Assembly: GCA_036272235.1 (NCBI GenBank)
Contig: DATAZF010000039.1
Coordinates: 6,586-70,585 of the forward strand
DNA length: 64,000 nucleotides
Direction of reading: 5' to 3'
From: BOG-234 sp036272235
GTDB lineage: Bacteria; Acidobacteriota; Terriglobia; Bryobacterales; Bryobacteraceae
The translations under genes were made by a program, and so were the position numbers. The notes beneath the pieces are model-generated. The model saw only the letters and a program-made list of their open reading frames with translations. It did no database searches and was not told where the DNA came from. Shown piece after piece: positions 42,177 through 49,900 of this stretch. Every line of letters starts with the position of its first letter. The first letter of the stretch is position 1.

Positions 42177-43112
42177 TTACTTGCCGAAATTCTTCATCAT
42201 CGGGAACAAGTCCTGGAACAGCTTCAACATGGCGGGTCCTGCCGAGACGATCATCATCGAAGGCAGGATAAAGAGGAAAATCGGGAATACGAGCTTCACG
42301 CCGACTTTCGCCGCGCGTTCCTCCGCTTCCTGTTTGCGCCGCAGCCGCATAAAGTCGGAATGCGTCCGCAGGCTTTCCCCCATGCTCGTTCCGAAACGAT
42401 CGGTCTGGATGAGAATCGCCACCAGCTTGCGTAACTCTTCTTCGCCAGTCCGCTCCGCCAGGTTGCGCAGAGCTTCCGATCGCCTCTTGCCGGCGCGCAT
42501 CTCGAGCCCAACCAGGCCCAGTTCGTCGCTCAGCTCCGAATGCGTCTGTTCGATCTCGCGCGCCACGTACTGCAGCGCCTGATCGAGTCCAAGTCCCGCT
42601 TCCACCGAGACCACCATCATGTCGAGAGCGTCGGGCAGCGAGAGCCGCAAATTCATTTGGCGCTTCCGCACCTGCTTCTCGAGAATCATTCCCGGCGCAT
42701 AATAGCCCAGACCTGTTACCGCGATCAGGAACACGATCCGCAGAATAGGATTGTCGGTGATGTGCCGGTGCAGCGTCAGCGCGAAAAAGAACATGACAAT
42801 GCAGAAGATCACTTTGATGCCGAAGAAAATCCGTATTGCGCCGTCTGAGCGGAATCCGGCCATCATGAGTTCGCGCCTCGTCACCGTCTGGTCGCCCGCG
42901 GTCAGCGGAATCTGCTCGCCGATCTGCTCGAACACGCGCACCACAATGTCTCTCGGTTTCGCCGAAACCGTTTCGGCCGCCGCGGTTGCTTCCGCCATGC
43001 CGCCCACGCGATCGTAGATCCGGCCCGGCCGCACGTAGGCGCGGTAACCGTAGATCGAGATCACGACCATGAGAAGCAGGAATAAGAAGGATGCGAGAAG
43101 TATTGGCAGCAT
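42177..43112 (-). CDS. tadC: Tad pilus inner-membrane platform protein TadC
   Basis: A 311-aa membrane protein of the GspF/TadC type. It has an N-terminal helix (ILLASFLFLLLMVVISIYGY), a cytoplasmic region, and the T2SSF domain with LSLPDALDMMVVSVEAGLGLDQALQYVAREI. Late hydrophobic segments include VKLVFPIFLFILPSMMIVSAGP. With TadB it forms the platform that couples the CpaF ATPase to Flp pilus assembly. It lies 12 nt after tadB and is followed by two microprotein genes. Confidence 0.92.
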   Translation of the reverse strand: MLPILLASFLFLLLMVVISIYGYRAYVRPGRIYDRVGGMAEATAAAETVSAKPRDIVVRVFEQIGEQIPLTAGDQTVTRRELMMAGFRSDGAIRIFFGIKVIFCIVMFFFALTLHRHITDNPILRIVFLIAVTGLGYYAPGMILEKQVRKRQMNLRLSLPDALDMMVVSVEAGLGLDQALQYVAREIEQTHSELSDELGLVGLEMRAGKRRSEALRNLAERTGEEELRKLVAILIQTDRFGTSMGESLRTHSDFMRLRRKQEAEERAAKVGVKLVFPIFLFILPSMMIVSAGPAMLKLFQDLFPMMKNFGK

Positions 43113-43124
43113 GTGTCCTGTCCG

Positions 43125-44090
43125 TCAAACCTTGATCTTGATGATCTTGCGGATAAAGAAATTGCCCAGTATTTGTGCGACCACACCCGCCGCCACGATC
43201 TTGCGTCCGATGGGATTGGTCACCATCGGATCGAGATAGCCGGGCGAACTGAGCAACAGACCGCCCAACGTCGCGATCGGCAACAGAACCAGAATCGTGG
43301 CTGTGAGGCGCCCATGCGCGCTCACTGCTTTGACCTGCCCTTTGAGCCGGAATCGCTCGCGGATGATCTGCGACAACCGGTTCAGAATCTCGCTGAGATT
43401 GCCGCCGGTCTGCCGTTGCAGCAGCACCGCCGAGCAGAAGAACCGCACATCGGTGATGGGCACGCGCTTCGAGAAGTTCGAGAACGAACGATCGAGCGAG
43501 GCGCCCAGGTTCTGCTCGTTGAACAGCGCACGGAATTCCTGACCCAGCGGCTCATGAATTTCTTCCCCCACCATTTCGAGGCTGATCGTGAACGCGTGGC
43601 CGGCGCGCATGGAGCGCGCGAGAAAGTCGAGCGCATCCGGTAATTGGGTCTCGAGCGCATCGATCCGTTTCGTGCGTTTCTTCGAGACATAAAAATATGG
43701 GACGAATCCCGCGCACAATCCGAGGGCCAGCGCGCGCACCGCCGGCGGCGCGCCGAGGGGTACGAAGATGCTGGCGATCGCTCCGAGGGTAAACGTCACG
43801 CCCATGGTGGTGAGCAGTCGCGTCAAGGTCCAGTCGAGCCCCGATTCGGTAAGCATTTGCGTGAAGAACCCGGTGATGTTCAGCTCGCCCAGGAGATCCT
43901 GCACAACGTCTTTTTGCTCGTCGTCAACAAGCAGGTTGACGTGATGATCTTCGCCGTTCTCGGTAACGGTGCGCAGCATCGACACGAGCTTCCTGCGGCG
44001 CTGCTTTTCGTAAAAACGCAGCCCGAAGCCGATCGAAAACAGCAGCAGCACAAGAATAACCAGAAACGAAACGGCGATGATCGTGTTCAT
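43125..44090 (-). CDS. tadB: Tad pilus inner-membrane platform protein TadB
   Basis: A 321-aa protein. It starts with a membrane helix (IIAVSFLVILVLLLFSIGFGL), has a second hydrophobic pair near residues 100-140, and carries the T2SSF domain LPDALDFLARSMRAGHAFTISLEMVGEEI. C-terminal helices follow (LTATILVLLPIATLGGLLL). Its start overlaps the cpaF stop by one base (TAATG), so the two are translationally coupled. It is one half of the TadB/TadC platform. Confidence 0.92.
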   Translation of the reverse strand: MNTIIAVSFLVILVLLLFSIGFGLRFYEKQRRRKLVSMLRTVTENGEDHHVNLLVDDEQKDVVQDLLGELNITGFFTQMLTESGLDWTLTRLLTTMGVTFTLGAIASIFVPLGAPPAVRALALGLCAGFVPYFYVSKKRTKRIDALETQLPDALDFLARSMRAGHAFTISLEMVGEEIHEPLGQEFRALFNEQNLGASLDRSFSNFSKRVPITDVRFFCSAVLLQRQTGGNLSEILNRLSQIIRERFRLKGQVKAVSAHGRLTATILVLLPIATLGGLLLSSPGYLDPMVTNPIGRKIVAAGVVAQILGNFFIRKIIKIKV

Positions 44091-45460
44091 TACTGGCCGA
44101 TCTCCACCACCGTCTGGAAGAGCGACGCCGGCAGCTGAATGCCCGACGCCCGCAGCTTTTCATAGAAGCGCGGCCGGACGCCGGTGGCTTTGAACCGGCC
44201 CAGCACTTTGCCGTTCTCCGCTATGCCGTTCTTCTCGAAGACGAAAATGTCCTGCATGGTCACTTGCTCGCCTTCGAGCCCGACCAATTCCGTGATGTAG
44301 GTGACCTTGCGGCTGCCGTCGCTGAAGCGGGCGCACTGCACCATGAGATCGATGGCGCTCGTGATCTGCGAACGGATGGCGCGCACGCCCATATTGGCGT
44401 TCGCCATACCCACGAGAACTTCGAGCCGGCCCACGGCGTCGCGCGGAGTGTTCGAGTGGATCGTCGTAAGGGAGCCGTCATGGCCCGTGTTCATTGCCTG
44501 CAACATGTCGAGTGCTTCTTCGCTTCGGACTTCGCCGACGATGATGCGGTCGGGCCGCATACGGAGGGCGTTGATCACAAGATCGCGAATCTTGATGGCG
44601 CCGTTGCCTTCGATGTTCGCCGGCCGTGTTTCCATGCGCGCCACGTGAGTCTGGCGCAGCCGCAATTCGGCGGCATCTTCGATGGTGATGATGCGCTCGT
44701 TTTCCGGGATGTAGCTCGACATGACATTCAGGAGCGTCGTCTTGCCCGCGCCGGTGCCGCCCGAGATTAGAATGTTGAGGCGCGCCCGGACCGCCGCTTT
44801 CAAGAGCTCGAGCATGCCGTCTGTCAGCGCCAGTTTCTTGACAAGGTCTTCACCTTCCAGCAATTCCTTCCCGAAACGGCGGATGGAAAGCAGCGGACCA
44901 TCGACCGCAACCGGCGGGATCGCGGCGTTGACGCGCGAACCATCCGGCAGACGCGCGTCAACGAGCGGCGAGGATTCGTCCACCCGCCGCCCTACGCGTG
45001 CCACAACTTTTTCGATAATCCGCAGCAGGTGAGTGTTGTCTTTGAACTCGACCGACGTGCGGAACAACTTGCCGCCGCGTTCGATATACACGAGCTTCGG
45101 CGTCGTGACCAGAATGTCGGAAATGGTTGGATCGCGCAGCAGCGGCTCCAGAGGGCCCAGACCGAAGACTTCGTCGAGTACCTCCTCGATGACGCGCTCT
45201 TTCTCGGCAAGACTGAGTGGCGTGCGCTCTTCATCCACCAGCTTGGCGACGGCGATGCGGATCTCGGCGCGCGCGCGTTCACCGGCCAGTGAAGAGAGCG
45301 CTTCAAGGTTGATCCGGTCGAGCAGCTTCCGATGGATCGTGAACTTCAGCTCCTGATACTCGGCGCCCGTGTGATCGCGGTTCGCGAGACGAGTGACCCA
45401 TCCCGCTTCCGGCCCGCTGCCGTTGCCGTTCCCGTTAGTGCCTGCTGTTGTGGTCGCCAT
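44090..45460 (-). CDS. cpaF: Tad secretion ATPase CpaF/TadA
   Basis: A 456-aa AAA-type secretion ATPase. The N-terminal domain is helical. The catalytic domain has Walker A ISGGTGAGKTTLLN, then ITIEDAAELRL (Asp box), RMRPDRIIVGEVRSEEALDMLQAMNTGHDG (Walker B) and the His box SLTTIHSNTPRDAVGR. This enzyme powers extension and retraction of Flp pili. It sits between cpaE and tadB in the canonical order. The N-terminal Gly/Asn/Thr-rich tail is likely disordered. Confidence 0.95.
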   Translation of the reverse strand: MATTTAGTNGNGNGSGPEAGWVTRLANRDHTGAEYQELKFTIHRKLLDRINLEALSSLAGERARAEIRIAVAKLVDEERTPLSLAEKERVIEEVLDEVFGLGPLEPLLRDPTISDILVTTPKLVYIERGGKLFRTSVEFKDNTHLLRIIEKVVARVGRRVDESSPLVDARLPDGSRVNAAIPPVAVDGPLLSIRRFGKELLEGEDLVKKLALTDGMLELLKAAVRARLNILISGGTGAGKTTLLNVMSSYIPENERIITIEDAAELRLRQTHVARMETRPANIEGNGAIKIRDLVINALRMRPDRIIVGEVRSEEALDMLQAMNTGHDGSLTTIHSNTPRDAVGRLEVLVGMANANMGVRAIRSQITSAIDLMVQCARFSDGSRKVTYITELVGLEGEQVTMQDIFVFEKNGIAENGKVLGRFKATGVRPRFYEKLRASGIQLPASLFQTVVEIGQ

Positions 45461-45475
45461 GTAAGTTGTGCAGCC

Positions 45476-46813
45476 CTATGCCTGCGCGCCCTGCTTTGCA
45501 GGATCGCTCGCCTGCGTTCTGGAAAATCCCGACAGAAATGAGAGCCAGCGTTTGGCTCCCTGCGGCTGCGGTTGCTCCCGCGCCGGGCCTCCGTTCCCTG
45601 AACCGGCGCCTGTTTCAGGCACGCTCGATCCTCGCTTGCGCTCGCCCGGGCCCCGCGCAAGAATCGAATCCGCCAGCGCACCCATTTCTTTTCCGAGCGG
45701 ACTGGCCGGTGGAAGAAAGCGCCCCTCGGAGTAGGCGTCGTAAAGCGATATGTGGTCGTTCCGGAAGACAGCCTCGCAGGTCCGTCCCAGCAATTTTTCT
45801 GTGGCCGTTGGGTCGAGCTTGCCTTTGTCCCCGGCGCGATTGAGCAGGATCTTGAAACGATTGCCCGCAATCCCGCGCTCTTCCACAATCTGGATTGCGC
45901 GCCTTGCGCTTTCCACACTGCTCGCGTCGGGGGTCGTGACGAGATACAACGTTTCGAGCTCCGGCAGCGAATCGAGGGCGGCCACGCTGACGCTGCGTCC
46001 GAAATCGACGATCGTGAGTGGGTATGTCGAACGGATGAACCGCATCAGGTGCGTCATCTCTTCGCGTTCCGGGGCCCGTTTCGCCGCTACTTCATCCGGC
46101 GCCGGAATGACATCCATCTGGTCGGGAAGTGACGAGACGAGGCCCTTCCAAAGGCTCGAATCCATGCGCCGCAGATTGTCGATCGCGTCCCGCACGGAGT
46201 AAGTATTTTTCGTTTTCATCAGGAAGCGAAGCAGCCCGGCTTCGAAATCGAAGTCGGCCAGCAGCATCGGCTGTTTCGCAGTTCCCTGTTTCGGAGCGTT
46301 CTGGCGGGCGATTGCAGTCGCGACATGAACCGCCAGCGTGGTGGCGCCGCAACCGCCCCGCGCCGAAAGAAATCCGAAGACCTTGCCGAGCGCATTGGAA
46401 GAATCCGTCCCGCCCTTCGAGCGGTTCGCGGAGAGGCGTTGGAGTGCGTCGCGCAACGTCTCAGCCAACGGCGGATAGAGATACTCGTTGGCGCCTGCGC
46501 GCAGTGCTTCCAGAATGAGCGTCGGCGAGGCGTCGGGATTCAGAACGAACACCGCGGGCTGTGATGCCGTATTGCGCACGCGGCGCACGAACTCTTCGAG
46601 CGGAAGCGCGATATTGCTGGTTTCGACCAGCACGACGTCGACGCGATGCCGCTCGATCCGATCCAGCAGCGCGTCTGTTTCCGAAGCATCGCTTTGATCG
46701 ACGCCCTGTTCGACCGCCAGGCGAACCGGCAGATTCTGAACACATGCGTGGGCCTGATCCCAAATCGTGCGGTTCGAGATAGCGAAGGCGGCCGTCAATG
46801 GCATCATGCTCAT
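45476..46813 (-). CDS. cpaE: Tad localisation ATPase-like protein CpaE/TadZ
   Basis: A 445-aa protein with a degenerate receiver-like N-terminal domain (about residues 1-130, ending ALRAGANEYLYPPLAETLRDALQRL). A MinD/ParA-type P-loop domain follows. Its Walker A is FLSARGGCGATTLAVHVATAIA, with Ala where ATP-hydrolysing members have Lys, a deviation known in CpaE proteins. FDFEAGLLRFLM and VDFGRSVSVAALDSLPELE complete the fold. It places the Tad machine in the cell. The C-terminal 50 residues are Gly/Pro-rich. Its start overlaps the cpaC stop by 4 bp. Confidence 0.9.
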   Translation of the reverse strand: MSMMPLTAAFAISNRTIWDQAHACVQNLPVRLAVEQGVDQSDASETDALLDRIERHRVDVVLVETSNIALPLEEFVRRVRNTASQPAVFVLNPDASPTLILEALRAGANEYLYPPLAETLRDALQRLSANRSKGGTDSSNALGKVFGFLSARGGCGATTLAVHVATAIARQNAPKQGTAKQPMLLADFDFEAGLLRFLMKTKNTYSVRDAIDNLRRMDSSLWKGLVSSLPDQMDVIPAPDEVAAKRAPEREEMTHLMRFIRSTYPLTIVDFGRSVSVAALDSLPELETLYLVTTPDASSVESARRAIQIVEERGIAGNRFKILLNRAGDKGKLDPTATEKLLGRTCEAVFRNDHISLYDAYSEGRFLPPASPLGKEMGALADSILARGPGERKRGSSVPETGAGSGNGGPAREQPQPQGAKRWLSFLSGFSRTQASDPAKQGAQA

Positions 46814-48399
46814 CGCGCCCCTCCACCTGGTGCCGCCACACTTGCCGTGCCGCCGGATCCAGCTGGTGATGTGGCAGACATGGGCTGCGTAATCGCGGGA
46901 CTGAAGCCCGGCAATGCGCCCGTCGGTGTTGGTTGTGACGCCGGTTGTGACGCCGCCGCCCCGCCCTGCGGCCCCTGGCCGGCCTTCTGCAATTGTTCCA
47001 ATTCCTGCACTGGAATTTCTGTCCGCACCGATCTCGCCGGCCCGGGCCCTGTCTGATCCGTTCCCGGCGTGCGCGGCGGCTGCGTCAGGATGCCCGCGCC
47101 TTCGATGAACGGCTGCGGCCGCGGCAGATCCGGCAGGTTGTCGCCGGCAGGTATCGGCTCCACAAGTTCCGGCGTCACAATTACCAGCAGTTCTGAATTC
47201 GACTTGCTGATCGACCGCGACGTGAAGAGCTTTCCAAAAAGAGGAATGTCCGCGAGGCCGGGAACCTTGCTGAGCGATTCCGTCGTCCGGTTGTCCAGCA
47301 ATCCAGCGATTGCGAAACTCTGTCCACTCTGCAGCTCGATTTCGGTGTCGACGCGGCGCGTGTTCAACGCCGGAATCGTGGAGCCTTGTACGGAGAGCGA
47401 GTTGGCAAAATCGAGCGAGCTGACTTCGGGTGTGACGTGCAGCCGGATTGTGCCCCGTGGTGTCACCGTCGGAAGAAAGTGGATCCGGATGCCGAATTCG
47501 CGGAACGACACCGTTACCTGCCCAACGCCGCCGCCACCACCCTGCAGATTTGGAAACGGAAATTCGCCGCCCGCGACGAAACTCGCTTCTTTGCCGTTCA
47601 TCGCCAGCACGTTCGGCTCGGCAAGGATCTGCAGAACGTTCCGGTTGGCAAGCGCTTTGAGCGTAGCGCCGATATTCAAATGCGGATCGAAGAAAAGGAG
47701 ATTGAGCGAGTCGCTCAATGAGAACGCCGTAGGCGCGCCCCCCACGGGAAGACCTGACACGGTTGTCGCACCGTACGAGCCCGTAGTAGTACTGAAAGGA
47801 AAGCCTACCGGCGCTCCAAAGAAGTTGGCTCCAAGGTCGGAGGACTTCGAGCGGTCCACGTCCGCGAAACGGACCTTCAAAAGTATCTGGCGTTCCTGCG
47901 GGGGCAGATCGACCTTCAGAAGGTTGATCACCTTTCCCAGCGTGGCCCCTATGGAGGCTGCGCGATCCGCCTCAAACAAGTCTCTGACCTTGCCGGTAAG
48001 GTAGACCGTCCCGTTGTCGACCGTCAGTTGCACGTTGCCGCCAAGTTCCTGTTCCATCAGCGCCTTCGCGGCGTCGACTTTCGCGGAATTGGGCTTCACT
48101 TGTACGTCGTACTCTCTTCTTGACCCGTCGTTCAGCCAGATCACCAGACTGGTATCGCCGGCAGCGCGGCCGTTGATCATCAGGCTTCGCGCACTCACCG
48201 GCACAGCTTCAGCCGTCTCCGGTGCAGCGATCGAAACGCGCTCGATGTTCATCGGCAGATCCAGCAGATGCGTCTTGCCCGCACCCACCGAGATTTGTTC
48301 GAAACCCGCCGGCGCGGTGAAGGTGGATTGGGCGCGTAACGCGCCCACTGTCGCGACAAGCCCGGCCAGCAGCAGGATATCCAGAATAATTGTCTTCAC
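46810..48399 (-). CDS. cpaC: Tad outer-membrane secretin CpaC/RcpA
   Basis: A 529-aa protein with a signal peptide (MKTIILDILLLAGLVATVGALRA). The N-terminal pilus-secretion domain (QISVGAGKTHLLDLPMNIERV) comes first, then a BON-like region (MEQELGGNVQLTVDNGTVYLTG). The secretin domain follows (NVLAMNGKEASFVAGGEFPFP, VTPEVSSLDFANSLS, ELQSGQSFAIAGLLDN, ELLVIVTPELVEPIPAG). It forms the pore through which Flp pili leave the cell. The last about 90 residues are Pro/Gln/Gly-rich low complexity. It overlaps both neighbours by 4 bp. Confidence 0.94.
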   Translation of the reverse strand: MKTIILDILLLAGLVATVGALRAQSTFTAPAGFEQISVGAGKTHLLDLPMNIERVSIAAPETAEAVPVSARSLMINGRAAGDTSLVIWLNDGSRREYDVQVKPNSAKVDAAKALMEQELGGNVQLTVDNGTVYLTGKVRDLFEADRAASIGATLGKVINLLKVDLPPQERQILLKVRFADVDRSKSSDLGANFFGAPVGFPFSTTTGSYGATTVSGLPVGGAPTAFSLSDSLNLLFFDPHLNIGATLKALANRNVLQILAEPNVLAMNGKEASFVAGGEFPFPNLQGGGGGVGQVTVSFREFGIRIHFLPTVTPRGTIRLHVTPEVSSLDFANSLSVQGSTIPALNTRRVDTEIELQSGQSFAIAGLLDNRTTESLSKVPGLADIPLFGKLFTSRSISKSNSELLVIVTPELVEPIPAGDNLPDLPRPQPFIEGAGILTQPPRTPGTDQTGPGPARSVRTEIPVQELEQLQKAGQGPQGGAAASQPASQPTPTGALPGFSPAITQPMSATSPAGSGGTASVAAPGGGAR

Positions 48400-49310
48400 T
48401 GCCGCGCCTCGCCAATCTTTGGAGCATCGGGATTCCGGAACGTCGATTCGACTTTCCGGTCGCCGTTGAAGACTTCAATCGTCACCATTTGCGGTTTCAC
48501 GGGCGCAGAGGGGGCGGCAGGTCTGGGGGCTGGGGCGGGAGCCCTGGCCTGGCTTCTGCCCGACTCGCCTTCGACTTCGAGACGCGAGACGCGAATCTTT
48601 CCGCCTGTGAACAAATTCGACGTCGATGCACCGGGTGTATTTACGATCGTCGTATCCGCCGGGTTGCGGAGCACAAGCTGGATCGTCTGCTGCGACGCCA
48701 GATTCATGATCTCCGCCTGCTCGGGCGTCACCAGCAGGTTGACGACCTGCACGAGCACGGGCTTGCCTTCCGCATCTTTCTGGTAGTTCTGGCCGGCCGA
48801 AAGAACCTGTATGTTCTGGAGCAGGGTCCGGGTAACCGACCCGAGACCTTCCTGCCCGCCCGGCGGAGTTCCGAGGACCAGAATGTCGACGCGCATGCCG
48901 GCGACGGCAAAGCCGGCCACCCCGACCACTTCATTCACGTGCACGGCAAATGCCCGCATGCCCTGCGGAATTGTGGCCGCGAATCCGGCTCCGCCTCCTT
49001 TGGGCGCGAGCGAACCTTCGTAAAACGGCGCGTCGCGGTGAATCGGCGAGGTTACGCCGCGATTGACGATGTCATCTTTCTTATCGATCGCTCCGGGCGG
49101 AGGCGACAGATATTCCTGCGTCGTCACATCCCTCTCCTGGACGAGCGCTCCGAGTTCGAGGTCATGCGCAGCCACCAGGACCTTTATCGTTGCCGGTTTG
49201 GTGGAAGCGCCTACGGTAATTCTCGATGCGATCAATTGATACAGTACGAACGCCGCCCCGGCCGATACGGCCAGAGCGAAGGCGAACACACCGATTAATC
49301 GCTTTTTCAT
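48396..49310 (-). CDS. cpaB: Tad pilus assembly protein CpaB/RcpC
   Basis: A 304-aa protein with an N-terminal membrane anchor (KKRLIGVFAFALAVSAGAAFVLYQLI). A SAF domain follows (TIKVLVAAHDLELGALVQERDVTTQEYL), then the RcpC region with QGMRAFAVHVNEVVGVAGFAVAGMRVDILVLG and VQVVNLLVTPEQAEIMNLA. The C-terminus is Ala/Pro-rich. CpaB helps the secretin and may bind peptidoglycan or stabilise the pilus channel. It follows the Flp pilin genes after a hairpin. Confidence 0.93.
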   Translation of the reverse strand: MKKRLIGVFAFALAVSAGAAFVLYQLIASRITVGASTKPATIKVLVAAHDLELGALVQERDVTTQEYLSPPPGAIDKKDDIVNRGVTSPIHRDAPFYEGSLAPKGGGAGFAATIPQGMRAFAVHVNEVVGVAGFAVAGMRVDILVLGTPPGGQEGLGSVTRTLLQNIQVLSAGQNYQKDAEGKPVLVQVVNLLVTPEQAEIMNLASQQTIQLVLRNPADTTIVNTPGASTSNLFTGGKIRVSRLEVEGESGRSQARAPAPAPRPAAPSAPVKPQMVTIEVFNGDRKVESTFRNPDAPKIGEARQ

Positions 49311-49343
49311 TGGTTGTTATCCGGATTCAAAATTCAGAAATAA

Positions 49344-49370
49344 GGGGGCGTCTGTGTTGGAAACGCCCCC
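49344..49370 (-). terminator. Hairpin between flp and cpaB, possible attenuator
   Basis: GGGGGCGT (49344-49351) and ACGCCCCC (49363-49370) make an 8-bp GC-rich stem with an 11-nt loop. On the minus strand it is followed by TTATTTCTG. It lies 12 nt after the flp stop and 33 nt before the cpaB start. Partial termination here would give high pilin and lower machinery expression. Confidence 0.5.
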
Positions 49371-49382
49371 GGGGGGAGCCGG

Positions 49383-49568
49383 TTAGCTCGCTGATATCGC
49401 CGCGTTTGACAGTTGGCTGCTCGCGGATCCCCAGATTGCGCTGACACTGGAGCCCGCGCTGACAAACAGAGACGCTGAAGCCAGCGCCACGAATGCCAGC
49501 AATAAGGTGTATTCGATCAGGTCCTGGCCCTCTTCGTCCTGCCAGAACTTTTGCATGAAAGCCCGCAT
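49383..49568 (-). CDS. Flp-family type IVb pilin (downstream copy)
   Basis: A 61-aa prepilin. The leader MRAFMQKFWQDEEG is followed by the cleavage site G|QDLIEYTLLLAFVALASA, with the conserved Glu at mature position 5 and Tyr next to it, the Flp signature. The C-terminus is short and small-residue rich (SSVSAIWGSASSQLSNAAISAS). It resembles the upstream copy closely. The product should be cut by the A24 peptidase at 39 kb and assembled by the CpaF-TadBC machine. Confidence 0.95.
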   Translation of the reverse strand: MRAFMQKFWQDEEGQDLIEYTLLLAFVALASASLFVSAGSSVSAIWGSASSQLSNAAISAS

Positions 49569-49639
49569 TCCTTCTTCTCCTTTTCTCCATGGGTGCTCTT
49601 GCGGAGCCCTTTTTTAAGCCAGCCGGGTTTTGATCCCCG

Positions 49640-49661
49640 CCGGTGTGAACCCTGACACCGG
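49640..49661 (-). other. Hairpin between the two flp genes
   Basis: CCGGTGT (49640-49646) and ACACCGG (49655-49661) with an 8-nt loop, in the 133-bp gap between the two pilin genes. It may stabilise the upstream flp mRNA. Confidence 0.4.
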
Positions 49662-49701
49662 AACGGTATTCGCCGCTCCGGCGCCTGAAGCCAGGTGAAA
49701 A

Positions 49702-49887
49702 CTAGCTCGCGGAAAGGGCCGCGTTCGACAGCTGCGTGTTGGCCGAACCCCAGATCGTGCTGATGCTCTTTCCGGCATTCACGAAAATCGCCGCGGAAGC
49801 CAATGCGATGAAAGCCATCAGCAGCGTGTATTCGATCAGATCCTGGCCCTGTTCGTCCTTTACGAAACCCATAAATATGTTCTTCAT
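49702..49887 (-). CDS. Flp-family type IVb pilin (upstream copy)
   Basis: A 61-aa prepilin from ATG 49887; the frame extends upstream without pilin-like sequence. The leader MKNIFMGFVKDEQG is followed by G|QDLIEYTLLMAFIALASA and a short tail (KSISTIWGSANTQLSNAALSAS). It is a close paralogue of the downstream copy, differing mainly in the leader and a few helix residues. Two pilins may be alternative subunits, or a major and a minor one. The start is 13 nt after the stop of the upstream membrane-protein gene. Confidence 0.95.
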   Translation of the reverse strand: MKNIFMGFVKDEQGQDLIEYTLLMAFIALASAAIFVNAGKSISTIWGSANTQLSNAALSAS

Positions 49888-49900
49888 TGTGTGTGTCCTC

